Notes: a model not told the origin generated them from the sequence alone. A DNA stretch of 64,000 nt from Lamprobacter modestohalophilus (GCF_016583905.1 NZ_NRRY01000027.1:1-64000); one strand, 5' to 3'. Shown: positions 1 to 8,783, counted from the stretch's first letter. A program made the numbers and translations.

Positions 1-1
1 C

Positions 2-148
2 AATCCGCGTTATCGCAGTGTCAAGACCATCCTCGAGAAGGGGCTGGATCAACAATCCGATGCGGCTGCGGCCTTTGACACCCTGGCGGAGAGCTACACC
101 GGTGGCGCGCGTTTCTTGCGCGATGCCAGTGAGCTGCTGTCGCACTGA
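2..148 (+). CDS. istA: IS21-family transposase IstA, C-terminal tail only
   Basis: This open frame enters from the left edge and ends at TGA 146-148, giving the last 48 residues of a protein (beginning NPRYRSVKTILEKGL, ending ASELLSH). It is called istA from position and overlap: its stop shares one base with the ATG of the IstB helper gene, as in IS21 elements, where istA and istB are translationally coupled. The tail also reads like the C-terminal end of IS21 transposases. The DDE catalytic domain lies outside the window, so nothing can be said about activity. Confidence 0.75.
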   Translation, partial: NPRYRSVKTILEKGLDQQSDAAAAFDTLAESYTGGARFLRDASELLSH

Positions 149-954
149 TGATGAACAGGACAACCCCGATGAATCCGATGCCTGAGCTCGCTCCCATGCT
201 CAAACAACTGCGCCTCTCTGGCCTCCTTGAGGCCCTGCCGGCGCGCAACCGCCAAGCCATCGAGGAGCACTTGGCCTATACCGACTTCCTCGCCTTGTTG
301 ATCCAGGATGAGATCGCCCGCCGCGAGCAGAAGCGCTTGAGCCAACGCCTGCGCCGGGCCAACTTCCGTTCGCACAAGACCCTAGAGCAGTTTGACTTTG
401 CCTTCAATCCTGGCATCAACCGGGCCTTGATCCAGGAGTTGGCTACGGGGCAATTCCTCACGGAGCCGGCCTCGGTGCTGATCGCCGGCCCCAGTGGCAC
501 GGGCAAGAGTCATCTGGCCCAGGCCTTGGGCCAGATCGCGGCGTGCCAGGGACAGGATGTGCGCTTCATGACCCAAACCCAGCTGCTTGGCGCACTGAAC
601 GAGGCGCGCGCGACCGGGACCTTTCAGCGCCGCTTCCAGGCGCTGGCTCGGGTGGCGTTGCTGATCATCGACGATTTTGGACTGAAACCGCTGCGCTCGC
701 CGCAGGATGAGGATGTCCATGACTTGATCAGCGAGCGCTATGAGCAGCGCGCAACCATCGTCACCAGCAACCTGGACTTCAGCGAGTGGGGCGATGCGTT
801 CCCGAATCGTTTGCTGGGGGCCGCGACGCTGGATCGGCTGCGCCACAACGCCTACCGCGTGGTCCTTGATGGGGCCAGTTATCGCTCCCCGAAACCACTC
901 CCAGAACCCCCACATTCACCCCTTGCAAATTCGGCTAAAACTGCCGAACAATAG
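148..954 (+). CDS. istB: IS21-family ATPase helper IstB
   Basis: This 268-residue AAA+ protein assists IstA in IS21 transposition by assembling on target DNA and delivering the transposase. A Walker A motif GPSGTGKSHLAQALG lies at about residues 114-128 and a Walker B LLIIDDFGLKP at about 171-181. The N-terminal 110 residues are the helical IstB-like DNA-contacting region. Length is normal for the family. The ATG at 148 overlaps the istA stop (TGATG). The coding frame is intact. The last residues run into the terminal-repeat region of the element. Confidence 0.93.
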   Translation: MMNRTTPMNPMPELAPMLKQLRLSGLLEALPARNRQAIEEHLAYTDFLALLIQDEIARREQKRLSQRLRRANFRSHKTLEQFDFAFNPGINRALIQELATGQFLTEPASVLIAGPSGTGKSHLAQALGQIAACQGQDVRFMTQTQLLGALNEARATGTFQRRFQALARVALLIIDDFGLKPLRSPQDEDVHDLISERYEQRATIVTSNLDFSEWGDAFPNRLLGAATLDRLRHNAYRVVLDGASYRSPKPLPEPPHSPLANSAKTAEQ

Positions 955-1038
955 CCCCCGTTCGAGACCCCTGTGAGCCACCTCTGAGTGGCTCCATTAA
1001 CCCGATCATGGGTGGCTCCATTAGGGCGGTCAGTGACA
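955..1038. repeat. Right terminal region of the IS21-family element
   Basis: Two direct copies of TGGCTCCATTA (989-999 and 1013-1023), 24 bp apart, follow istB. A hairpin GAGCCAC/GTGGCTC spans 975-994. Multiple short end repeats are typical of IS21 ends, where the transposase binds. The element appears to end at ...GTCAGTGACA, position 1038, because similarity to a cusA-type gene starts abruptly at 1039. The left end is outside the window, so the target duplication cannot be tested. Confidence 0.6.
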
Positions 1039-1111
1039 CCTCCTGCGCCTGCAGCGTAAATACCGGCAGAAAGCTCAGTGTGATGATCAGCAGCGAGAAG
1101 AACAGCGCCGG
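1039..1111 (-). pseudogene. 73-bp remnant of a CusA/CzcA-type RND transporter gene
   Basis: These 73 bases match 7070-7142, inside the cusA gene of this window, with two mismatches. Both mismatches are silent third-codon changes in the cusA frame (Thr and Val codons). The remnant encodes about 24 residues of the membrane segment read as [19 protein letters not shown]. It starts exactly at the IS end and breaks off at 1112. The silent differences suggest it came from a separate functional paralogue, not a fresh copy of the local cusA. Confidence 0.75.
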
Positions 1112-1157
1112 GCTGAAGCAATCAAAAACTACTTCCGGCCTGATGGGAGCCCCGAAG

Positions 1158-1176
1158 GTGTCGAAAAATTTTACAG
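1158..1176. promoter_or_regulatory. Palindrome copy 1, candidate activator site
   Basis: GTGTCGAAAAATTTTACAG. It resembles the other two palindromes at 1335 and 1491, with the shared pattern GTGTC...TTTTACA. It lies inside the unexplained open tail 1115-1249 and is far (about 400 bp) from the promoter, so it is the least certain of the three. Confidence 0.35.
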
Positions 1177-1334
1177 TAGCAAAACACCGCGAGAAGAAAC
1201 CAAAAAGCGGTTAGATAAATCAGTAACTTGCCGATTTTTAGACATTTAGTTTATCTTGCGAGCGTAACCATATCGTCACATAACACATTCAGTGCGAATT
1301 TTTCTGCATTTTGCCCCATTTTACCGGCCTTCAG

Positions 1335-1353
1335 GTGTCAGGATTTTTTACAC
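1335..1353. promoter_or_regulatory. Palindrome copy 2, candidate activator site
   Basis: GTGTCAGGATTTTTTACAC, an imperfect inverted repeat (GTGT/ACAC ends) about 220 bp upstream of the sigma-54 promoter. Upstream activating sequences of sigma-54 enhancer-binding proteins are usually dyads at such distances. In PEP-CTERM systems the known activator is the response regulator PrsR; that this is its site is inference. Confidence 0.45.
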
Positions 1354-1490
1354 ATCAAACCAAGGTGCCTGGACACCACGAAGATCGACTAAAAGCACCC
1401 TAACTCATTGAATCAAATAACCAAAAAATTGACTAAAATCGTAGACATTAGCCCGCAGTAAATCACGGAAGCGAATTTACGCCAAGAAAA

Positions 1491-1510
1491 CAGTCGAAAA
1501 ATTTTTACAC
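1491..1510. promoter_or_regulatory. Palindrome copy 3, candidate activator site
   Basis: CAGTCGAAAAATTTTTACAC, closely similar to copies 1 and 2, about 65 bp upstream of the -24 element. The core TCGAAAAATTTT is shared exactly with copy 1. Position and symmetry fit an enhancer-binding-protein site; the identity of the protein is inferred. Confidence 0.5.
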
Positions 1511-1572
1511 TTTCAACCTGCCGTGCGATGGCACTATTTCTATAAGTGCTATTTTTAAGACATAAATAAAAG

Positions 1573-1588
1573 TGGCTCGGTTTTTGCT
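1573..1588 (+). promoter_or_regulatory. Sigma-54 (RpoN) -24/-12 promoter
   Basis: TGGCTCGGTTTTTGCT fits the RpoN consensus TGGCACG-N4-TTGCW with a single change (A to T). The invariant GG (1574-1575) and GC (1586-1587) are exactly 10 bases apart. Transcription would start near 1599, about 105 bases before the ATG at 1704. RpoN control of PEP-CTERM genes is known in other proteobacteria. Confidence 0.72.
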
Positions 1589-1703
1589 TGAGCCACCGTG
1601 CGACCAGGGAAGCTGTCGGCTGACAGGAACCAAGGTTTCCTCTTTTTCTCTGAAGTTCGCGTTCAGTTCCAACATTCATCGATATGTGCAAAGGAGATTC
1701 CCT

Positions 1704-2422
1704 ATGAACTCGAAGGCAGTACGTCGTTTGGCAACATCCACCGCCGCCGCCATGGCGCTCATTGTCGGGGGGGGGTGGCGCAAGCCACGCCGATCGACTT
1801 TCACCTCGAATCAACCAGCACGGTGACGTTTTTCGAGTCGGTCACCATTAACCCTTTTGAGCTGTATTTTGATGTTGAGCTAGACGGCAGCGGGATTCAA
1901 AACTACCTTCATGATGTGAGCGGAACAACGAGTGAGCCTCCATTAACATTTGTCGTTCCGGATGGTACGGATGACGATTCTTATATTTTCGAAACTCAAT
2001 CAATTTTCTTGCCTATCTCTATCACGGACTTAACAAACAACGAAATCATTAATCAGAATGTCGAGTTTAGTGTGCAAATCCAAGTCACTGGCTTTGTGAG
2101 ACAAGGCTCTTTGAGTCATTTGTCGAACTCTCATGGTGGTGGAATATTCTCTTTCTCAGCGGGTGATTTGGAGATTTCCACGTTTGCCGGAACAGCGAGA
2201 GCCTGGTCTCAGCCTGAAGGGACCGTGGCGACGAACAACCCTTATGTCTTTGTCCGATCCCTTCCAGCCAGCGCGCCCCCACCCACGAGTGTCCCCGTGC
2301 CAGCCTCAATCTTCCTGCTGGGAGCAGGACTGCTCGCTCTGGTGGGAGGGCGCTTGTTAACAGGACAGCGCTCCCCGAAGCTCCGTCGAGGCACCCAATC
2401 TCCGCTAGCATCCGCCGCTTGA
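1704..2422 (+). pseudogene. PEP-CTERM (VPxP variant) secreted protein, out of frame in a G9 tract
   Basis: The start ATG 1704 has a good ribosome site AAGGAG (1691-1696) and encodes a signal peptide MNSKAVRRLATSTAAAMALI. A run of nine G (1767-1775) then shifts the frame: as written, translation ends at 1826. With ten G the frame continues as VGGGVAQATPIDFHLES to TGA 2422, giving 239 residues (719 bp is one short of 240 codons). The C-terminus has the sorting signal VPVPASIFLLGAGLLALVGG followed by basic residues, a VPxP form of PEP-CTERM, recognised by exosortase and cleaved for surface attachment or release. The basic tail is longer than usual, about 20 residues. The body is Thr/Ser/Asp-rich beta-type sequence, of unknown function. 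Either the tract is phase-variable and caught off, or the base is missing by error. No exosortase is in the window. Confidence 0.8.
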
Positions 2423-2431
2423 GCCGACATG

Positions 2432-2467
2432 ACCGCCCCGGTGATACCCTGCCGCAGCCGGGGCGGT
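2432..2467 (+). terminator. Strong hairpin after the PEP-CTERM gene
   Basis: ACCGCCCCGG (2432-2441) pairs perfectly with CCGGGGCGGT (2458-2467) around a 16-base loop, ten bases after the stop codon. There is no long T run, so termination or mRNA 3'-end protection are both possible. Confidence 0.5.
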
Positions 2468-2558
2468 TCATGGCTTATGGCGCCGAGAGCGAATTCTTTG
2501 GCTGCATCACGGTGCCCTGTTCCTGCAGATTGATAACACAATCTAAGGAGGCTCTCCT

Positions 2559-3065
2559 ATGACTCGATTTACTGGTCTTGCGCTCATTGTTCTGCTGCCG
2601 TTGAGCGCCTCACCAGCCATCGCAGCTGAGCTTCCTGCGCCTGTTAAGGCGCAAATCTCGGAATTGAAATCCTCGTGTCGCGGGGTCGGTGGTAAACTTG
2701 TCAATCCGAAACAGGCCATCCTAAGCGCGGATCTCAACGGGGATGACCAACCAGATTATGCGATCGATCAGTCGGCCCTCAACTGCGACGGTGCCGCCTC
2801 AGCGTTCTCTGGCTCGGGTGGCTCTCAAGTCGATGTCTTCGTTTCGACGCCAAGCGGATATATCAACGCTTGGTCCGGTGGGACGTTCGGCGCGAAAGTC
2901 GAGCAACAAAGGCTGTGGCTGGCACTTGGAGGCCGTTACTGCGGCCAACAGAAGCCCTCAAGCCGGGCCGCAGCGCAAGGATGCTACCGCGCGTTATCCT
3001 GGAACCCCAACAAACGCAAGATGGTCATCGACCCCAAGATCAAGCCGCGTCCGGTCGGGTCTTAA
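2559..3065 (+). CDS. Secreted protein of unknown function
   Basis: This 168-residue protein starts at an ATG preceded by TAAGGAGG at good spacing. Residues 1-22 form a signal peptide (MTRFTGLALIVLLPLSASPAIA, cleavage likely after AIA). The mature part contains DLNGDDQPDY at about residues 65-74, which resembles the calcium-loop part of FG-GAP/dockerin-like repeats. Four cysteines (one near 40, one near 73, two after 125) could form periplasmic disulfides. The C-terminus is basic. I do not recognise a named family. It follows the PEP-CTERM gene in the same direction but after a hairpin, so it is probably transcribed separately. Confidence 0.75.
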   Translation: MTRFTGLALIVLLPLSASPAIAAELPAPVKAQISELKSSCRGVGGKLVNPKQAILSADLNGDDQPDYAIDQSALNCDGAASAFSGSGGSQVDVFVSTPSGYINAWSGGTFGAKVEQQRLWLALGGRYCGQQKPSSRAAAQGCYRALSWNPNKRKMVIDPKIKPRPVGS

Positions 3066-3254
3066 CTCGCCCTGTCGGCGCCTTTGCAAGCCTTACTCTT
3101 GCTGCCTTCTAGCCCCCAACCCAGCATCTTTCGCGCCTGCGGGCGGGGCCTCTTGTCAGACCGACGGATCGCCGAGCCCTGCTTGCTCCCTCGGGAACAG
3201 GGTCGACTTTATCGCGCTGTTGTTCGATGATCGCAGCCCATCACCAGCATCCCC

Positions 3255-4814
3255 ATGGCCGCGATCATGCCCCGCCGCAAACTGCCCATTGGCATACAGA
3301 CCTTCGCCAAGATGCGCGAGGAGGACTACTACTATGTCGATAAGACCGGCTTCATCGCCCGGTTGATCGACGCGGGCAGCTTTTACTTCCTCTCCCGTCC
3401 GCGCCGCTTCGGCAAATCTCTGCTGATCGACACCATCGGCGAGCTGTTCGCCGGCAATGAGCCGCTGTTTCGGGGCCTGGCGATTCATCCCGACTGGGAT
3501 TGGTCGGTGCGTTACCCGGTTATCCGCCTGAGCTTCGGTGGCGGGGTGGTGCGCTCTCGCGCGCGGCTCGATACCAAGATAGGCGAGCAGTTGCGTCTGA
3601 ACATGGCCGAGCTGGATGTCGAATGCACCGAGCCAGAGCCAGAAGCCTGTCTCGCGGAACTGATTGGCCTTGCCCGCCAAAAGAGCGGCCAGCGCGCAGT
3701 GGTGCTGGTGGACGAATACGACAAGCCCATCCTCGACAATCTGACCTGCCCTGAGCTGGCGCGCGAGCTGCGCGACGGGCTGCGCAATCTCTACTCCGTG
3801 ATCAAGGACCGCGAGGCCGATGTGCGTTTTGTCCTCATCACCGGAGTGAGCAAGTTCAGCCGAGTGAGTCTGTTCTCCGGGCTGAATAATTTAAACGACA
3901 TCACCGTTGATGCACCTTATTCGGCGCTGTGCGGCTATACCGAGACCGATCTGGACACCGTCTTTGCGCCTGAGCTGCACGATTTGGATCGCACCGAGAT
4001 TCGCCAGTGGTATAACGGCTACAACTGGCTGGGCGATGCAGTCTACAACCCCTTCGACCTGCTGCTGCTGTTCCAGAAACGCGAGCTGCGTTCGTTCTGG
4101 TTCGAGACCGGCTCACCCACCGGGCTGATTGACCTGCTGATGCAACGCGGAATTTTCACCCCCGATCTATCCCAGACCATCGCCGACGACGAGCTGCTGT
4201 CGAGCTTCGATGCCGATCATATCGCCACCGAAGCCCTGTTATGGCAGACCGGTTATCTCACCTTCGCCGAAGTGCAACGTATCGGCGCCCGCGCGCGCTA
4301 CCGCCTGACCTACCCAAACCTGGAAGTCCAAAGCGCCCTGAATGACGTGCTGGCCAAGGCATTGATGGGCAACGCCAGCCAGGCCAGCCGACTGTCCGGG
4401 CAGCTCTACCACATCCTCCAGGCTGGCGACCCCGAACCGCTGCGTGAGCACCTGCACAGCCTGTTCGCCGCCATCCCGCATCATTGGCACGACAACACGC
4501 CGATTGCTCACTACGAAGGCTACTGGGCCAGCGTCTTCTACAGCCATCTGGCCGCGCTTGGCCTGGAGCTGATCGCCGAAGACATCACCCACCACGGGCG
4601 CATCGACCTGACGCTCAAGTTCAACCACCAGATTTGGCTATTCGAGTTCAAGATTGCCGAACGCTCGCCTGCAGGCAGCGCCTTGCAACAGATCAAAGAC
4701 AAGGGCTATGCCGACAAATACCGCGCGCTCGGGCAGCCGGTTTTTCTGATTGGCATCGCCTTCAGCGAACAGCAGCGGCAGCTGGTGGGCTTCGATGTCG
4801 AACGGATCGACTGA
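3255..4814 (+). CDS. AAA-ATPase-like protein with C-terminal PD-(D/E)XK nuclease domain
   Basis: The protein belongs to the family that joins an AAA-ATPase-like domain (PF09820) to a DUF1703/PDDEXK_9 nuclease-fold domain (PF08011). Near the N-terminus it has the typical LPIGIQTFAKMREEDYYYVD and a P-loop-like RPRRFGKSLL at about residues 47-56. VVLVDEYDKPI at about 148-160 is the Walker B region. The C-terminal part holds GRIDLTLKFNHQIWLFEFK, with the D...EFK pattern of PD-(D/E)XK nucleases. Length (519) is normal. The ATG at 3255 could be replaced by the one at 3267 (MPRRKLPIG); neither has a strong ribosome site. Biological role is unknown; such genes are abundant and often multicopy in environmental bacteria. 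Confidence 0.88.
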   Translation: MAAIMPRRKLPIGIQTFAKMREEDYYYVDKTGFIARLIDAGSFYFLSRPRRFGKSLLIDTIGELFAGNEPLFRGLAIHPDWDWSVRYPVIRLSFGGGVVRSRARLDTKIGEQLRLNMAELDVECTEPEPEACLAELIGLARQKSGQRAVVLVDEYDKPILDNLTCPELARELRDGLRNLYSVIKDREADVRFVLITGVSKFSRVSLFSGLNNLNDITVDAPYSALCGYTETDLDTVFAPELHDLDRTEIRQWYNGYNWLGDAVYNPFDLLLLFQKRELRSFWFETGSPTGLIDLLMQRGIFTPDLSQTIADDELLSSFDADHIATEALLWQTGYLTFAEVQRIGARARYRLTYPNLEVQSALNDVLAKALMGNASQASRLSGQLYHILQAGDPEPLREHLHSLFAAIPHHWHDNTPIAHYEGYWASVFYSHLAALGLELIAEDITHHGRIDLTLKFNHQIWLFEFKIAERSPAGSALQQIKDKGYADKYRALGQPVFLIGIAFSEQQRQLVGFDVERID

Positions 4815-5345
4815 CGCCGGCTGGGTGCTTCGGGGAGAAAAGGATATGAAATCCAAGTCACCCTGAGCGTCCAGGTTGGCCCGATGAAGAAAGGTAGCGG
4901 GGGTGGGATGCGCCGTCAACGCCCGACTGCGGGGCTGACGGACGTCGCGCGCGGTGTGGGCGCGCGCGTTTCGGGGTGCTGGGGTGAGCACCTGCGCCGC
5001 AACGCGCCGCCGGGAGACGAGCGGGGCTGTACCGTTTCCTGCGGGACAGAGACGGCGGCTACTCCGCAATGCGCTGATCAAACTCGAAGTCGAACTCGGG
5101 CGGGTACGGCCTCGACATGATGTCGCGTGAGGTTGTGACGTAGCAAGAAGAGGCTCGCGCAGAGACGCAGAGGCGCAAAGGAAGAAAGAGCTTGCTCGAT
5201 GTTCCCAGTGCGCTTCTCTTGTCCTTCTCTTTTTCTCTTTTTTCTTCTTCTCTGCGACTTTGCGTCTCTGCGCGAGATATCTTTTTCTTGTGTCGTCTAC
5301 CCGACATGGCTCCATCTGATTGACATTATTCGGAGACCACACTCG
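4815..5345. other. Intergenic region between convergent genes
   Basis: About 530 bp. It holds short open frames of no recognisable protein, a GC-rich stretch of alternating CGCG around 4945-4975 and, in its right half, the large inverted repeat described separately. No gene is supported. Confidence 0.5.
5154..5276. repeat. Large imperfect inverted repeat (dispersed-repeat type)
   Basis: The left arm starts CTCGCGCAGAGACGCA (5154-5169) and its exact complement TGCGTCTCTGCGCGAG closes the right arm (5261-5276). The arms continue with purine/pyrimidine-rich sequence (GGAAGAAAGAG against CTCTTTTTTCTTCTTC) around a loop of about 50 bases. Short CGCAGAGACGCAGAGG-type repeats are familiar as dispersed intergenic elements in cyanobacteria and other environmental bacteria. 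On the minus strand it lies just downstream of cusA and could end that transcript. Confidence 0.6.
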
Positions 5346-8300
5346 CTACTCTCCTCGCCGCAGCCCCCGCTGCCGCCACAACAGATAGATCGCCGGGATC
5401 ACGAACAGGCTCAGCAGTGGCGCTGTGATCATGCCGCCGACCATCGGCGCGGCAATGCGGCGCATCACCTCGGAGCCGATACCCCCAATCAGCATGATCG
5501 GCAGCAGGCCCGCAAAGATGGTCGCCACCGTCATCGCCTTGGGCCTGATACGCAGCACCGCGCCCTCCTCGATCGCGCCCTTGAGTTCATCAATGCTCGT
5601 CAGCCGGCCTTCCTTACGCCATTGCTTCAGCGCATTGTCGAGATACACCAGCATCACCACGCCGAACTCGGCGGCAACCCCCGCCAGCGCGATGAAACCG
5701 ACCGCAACCGCCACCGAGAGGTTATAGCCGAGCAGATAGATCAACCAGAAGCCACCGACCAATGAGAACGGCAGGGACAGCATCACCAACAGCGCCTCTC
5801 CGCCACTGCGGAAGGCGAGATAGAGCAGCAAGAAGATGATCGCCAAGGTCACCGGCACTACCTGATTCAGCCGCTCCCGCGCGCGCTCCATGTACTCGTA
5901 CTGACCCGACCAGGCCAGCGAATAGCCGGGCGGCAGCTCGACCTCCTCGCTCACCACCTGCTTGGCCTCCTCGATCCAACTGCCGAGATCACGCCCACGG
6001 ATATCGACGAAGGTCCAGCCGTTCAGCCGCCCGTTCTCGCTCTTGAGCATCGGCGCGCCGTCGGCGATCACCACCTCGGCGACCTGCGCCAGCGGAATCT
6101 GGGCGCCGGTTGGGGTCACGATCGGCAGTTCGCGCAACTTCTGCACGCTGTCACGCTGCTCGCGCGGGAAGCGCAGATTGACCGGATAGCGCTCGAGACC
6201 CTCGACGGTCTGGGTCAGGTTCACGCCGCCAATCGCCGCCGCGACGACCCGATTGATGTCGCTGACGTTGAGCCCGACCCGCGCTGCAGCCAACCGATCC
6301 GGCCGGATCTCGACATAACGACCACCGGCGACCCGCTCCGAGAATGCAGAACTGGTGCCCTCGACCTGCAGCACCGCGCGCTCCACCGCCTGCCCAATGC
6401 GCTCGATCTCGGCTAGATCCGGCCCGGCGATCTTGACCCCAACCGGCGTCTTGATGCCGGTTGCCAGCATGTCGATGCGGGTCTTGATCGGCATCACCCA
6501 GGCATTGGTCAGGCCCGGCAGATCGACGGTCGCATCCAGCTCCTCGATCAGCTTGTCGACGGTCATCCCCTCGCGCCACTCGGATTCGGGCTTGAGCTGG
6601 ATCAGGGTCTCGATCATGGTCAGCGGCGCCGGGTCGGTTGCGGTGTCGGCACGGCCGATCTTGCCGAATACCCGCTCGACCTCGGGCAGGGTCGCGATCA
6701 GCCGATCGGTCTGCTGCAACAGCTCCTGTGCCTTGCCGATCGACAGCCCCGGCAGCGTCGTCGGCATGTACATCAGATCGCCTTCGTAGAGATCGGGCAT
6801 GAACTCAGAGCCCAGCCGCGACAGCGGGATCAGGGTGCTGACCAGCACCAGCAAGGCCGCCAGCAGGGTCATGTAAGGCCAGCGCAGCACCGCCCGCAGC
6901 AGCGGCCGGTACAGCCAAATGAGCACCCGGTTGAGTGGATTGCGCATCTCGTTCGGGATACGCCCGCGCACCAGATAGCCCATCAGCACCGGCACTAGGG
7001 TCACCGCCAACCCGGCCGCCGCCGCCATCGCATAGGTCTTGGTAAAGGCCAGCGGCGCAAACAAGCGCCCCTCCTGCGCCTGCAGCGTAAACACCGGCAG
7101 AAAGCTCAGCGTGATGATCAGCAGCGAGAAGAACAGCGCCGGACCGACCTCGCCCGACGCCTCGCCGATCACCTGCCAATGTTGCTCACCGCGCGGACGT
7201 TCGCCATGCTCGGCCTCGTAGCGCTCCAGATGCTTGTGCGCGTTTTCGATCATCACGATCGCCGCATCCACCATCGCCCCGATCGCGATCGCGATGCCAC
7301 CGAGCGACATGATGTTGGCGTTGATACCCTGCAGCTGCATGATGATGAAGGCCACCAGGATGCCAAGCGGCAGACTGATGATCACCACCAACGATGAACG
7401 TAGATGCAGCAGGAAGGCCATGCAGACCAACGCGACGACGATCAGTTCCTCGATCAGCTTGGTCTGCAGATTGTCGACCGCCCCCAGAATGAGCTCCGAG
7501 CGATCATAGGTCTCGACGATCTCGACCCCCTTGGGCAGCCCCGCTCGCAGCTCATCCAACCGCGCCTTAACCGCCTCGATCGTCGCCAACGCGTTCTCTC
7601 CAGAGCGCATCACGATGATGCCGCCGGTGATCTCTCCCTCGCCATCCAGATCCGCCACCACCCGACGCATCTCAGGGCCAATCTGTACCCGCGCGATATC
7701 ACGCAGTAGCACCGGCGTACCCTCCGGCGTGGTCTGCACCGCGATCAGCTCGATATCCTCGAGCGAGGTCAGATAGCCGCGCGTGCGCACCATATACTCG
7801 GCCTCGGCCAGCTCCAGCACCGAGCCACCGACCTCCCGATTCGCGCCCTGCACCGCTGCCATCACCCGTTGCAGCGGGATGCCATAGGCCCGCAACTTCT
7901 CCGGATCAACGACGATCTGATACTGGCGCACCATGCCGCCGACCGTCGCCACCTCCGAGACCCCAGGCACCGACTGCAATTCAAACTTGAGGAACCAGTT
8001 CTGCAGGCTGGTCAGTTCCGCCAGATCATGCTGACCAGTTCGATCCACCAACGCATAGCTATAGACCCAGCCAACCCCAGTCGCATCCGGCCCGAGCCGC
8101 GGCTCCACCCCCTCCGGCAAGGCCGCCGCCGCCTGATTCAGATACTCCAGCACCCGCGCCCGAGCCCAATACAGATCCGTGCCGTCCTCGAAGATCACAT
8201 AGACGAACGAATCACCAAAGAAGCTGAAGCCGCGCACCACCTTCGCACCCGGCACCGACAGCATCGTCGTCGTGATCGGATAGGTCACCTGCTCCTCAAC

Positions 8301-8477
8301 CACCCGCGGCGCCTGCCCCGGGAAGCTGGTCTTAATGATCACCTGCACATCGGAGAGGTCCGGAATTGCATCTAGCGGCGTCTGTTTCACCGCCAGGATG
8401 CCCCAACCGGTCAGCATCACCGCTACCAGCAGCACCAGAAAACGATTGCGAATCGACCAAAGGATGACGGACTTCAC
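5346..8477 (-). CDS. cusA: CusA-type Cu(I)/Ag(I) efflux RND transporter
   Basis: This 1043-residue inner-membrane pump exports copper or silver by proton antiport, working with a CusB adaptor and an outer-membrane CusC channel. The N-terminus ([17 protein letters not shown]) is the first membrane helix, followed by the CusA signature [13 protein letters not shown]. The three metal-binding methionines of E. coli CusA have counterparts: in [15 protein letters not shown], in [16 protein letters not shown] and in [16 protein letters not shown], which argues for copper/silver rather than zinc/cobalt specificity. The membrane segment [15 protein letters not shown] is the one duplicated at 1039-1111. 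It follows cusB on the same strand after a 306-bp gap holding a repeat. No cusC is present here. Confidence 0.95.
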   Translation of the reverse strand: MKSVILWSIRNRFLVLLVAVMLTGWGILAVKQTPLDAIPDLSDVQVIIKTSFPGQAPRVVEEQVTYPITTTMLSVPGAKVVRGFSFFGDSFVYVIFEDGTDLYWARARVLEYLNQAAAALPEGVEPRLGPDATGVGWVYSYALVDRTGQHDLAELTSLQNWFLKFELQSVPGVSEVATVGGMVRQYQIVVDPEKLRAYGIPLQRVMAAVQGANREVGGSVLELAEAEYMVRTRGYLTSLEDIELIAVQTTPEGTPVLLRDIARVQIGPEMRRVVADLDGEGEITGGIIVMRSGENALATIEAVKARLDELRAGLPKGVEIVETYDRSELILGAVDNLQTKLIEELIVVALVCMAFLLHLRSSLVVIISLPLGILVAFIIMQLQGINANIMSLGGIAIAIGAMVDAAIVMIENAHKHLERYEAEHGERPRGEQHWQVIGEASGEVGPALFFSLLIITLSFLPVFTLQAQEGRLFAPLAFTKTYAMAAAAGLAVTLVPVLMGYLVRGRIPNEMRNPLNRVLIWLYRPLLRAVLRWPYMTLLAALLVLVSTLIPLSRLGSEFMPDLYEGDLMYMPTTLPGLSIGKAQELLQQTDRLIATLPEVERVFGKIGRADTATDPAPLTMIETLIQLKPESEWREGMTVDKLIEELDATVDLPGLTNAWVMPIKTRIDMLATGIKTPVGVKIAGPDLAEIERIGQAVERAVLQVEGTSSAFSERVAGGRYVEIRPDRLAAARVGLNVSDINRVVAAAIGGVNLTQTVEGLERYPVNLRFPREQRDSVQKLRELPIVTPTGAQIPLAQVAEVVIADGAPMLKSENGRLNGWTFVDIRGRDLGSWIEEAKQVVSEEVELPPGYSLAWSGQYEYMERARERLNQVVPVTLAIIFLLLYLAFRSGGEALLVMLSLPFSLVGGFWLIYLLGYNLSVAVAVGFIALAGVAAEFGVVMLVYLDNALKQWRKEGRLTSIDELKGAIEEGAVLRIRPKAMTVATIFAGLLPIMLIGGIGSEVMRRIAAPMVGGMITAPLLSLFVIPAIYLLWRQRGLRRGE

Positions 8478-8783
8478 AGCACAGCCTCCAGGGCCTGAAA
8501 TGGCCGATCAAGCCGAATGCCAGTGCCACCATCGAGCACAACGTCACCCAGCGCCGAGCCAGCACCAACGCCCACAAAGGGCGGCCGGGTAGCGCCCGGC
8601 GGGGGTGTGCGCAGCAAGGATGCTGCGCTCAAGCCTCCAAGGACGGATTCACGGCGTCCCCCGCCGGGCGCTACCCGGTCGCCCAGACCACCACGTTCAA
8701 GGCCCTGCGCCCCCTGCATTGACGGCAACGCCAGCGCAAAACGGAAACAACGGCGTCCAGAAACAGCCACCGCCTCAACAGCA
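8478..8783. other. cusB-cusA gap with possible gene remnant
   Basis: About 300 bp between cusB and cusA, unusual for an operon normally tightly packed. On the minus strand just upstream of cusA a short frame reads WALVLARRWVTLCSMVALAF, which looks like a membrane helix with no complete gene around it. It may be what is left of a small gene interrupted by the REP-like element at 8585-8678. I cannot assign it. Confidence 0.35.
8585..8678. repeat. REP-like palindromic element
   Basis: The 21-bp arms 8585-8605 and 8658-8678 (CCGGGTAGCGCCCGGCGGGGG and its exact complement) enclose a second perfect hairpin GCGCAGCA-AGGA-TGCTGCGC (8609-8628) and a smaller GGAC/GTCC stem. Nested stems of this kind between co-directional genes are typical of REP/BIME elements, which can stabilise upstream mRNA. 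Here it could reduce cusA expression relative to cusB. Confidence 0.7.

Larger units (their letters stand above)
1112..1703. other. A+T-rich leader region upstream of the PEP-CTERM gene
   Basis: About 590 bp, visibly richer in A+T than its surroundings. Plus-strand bases 1115-1249 form a 44-codon open tail (starts EAIKNYFRPDGSPEG, ends with TAG) that reads like the broken C-terminus of some gene; I do not recognise it. The rest holds three similar palindromes and a sigma-54 promoter listed separately. No other gene is seen. Confidence 0.5.

Noticed and set aside
5059-5307. Minus-strand small protein MSRPYPPEFDFEFDQRIAE
   Set aside because: Only 19 codons from the last ATG and the upstream part lies in the inverted repeat; no support as a gene.
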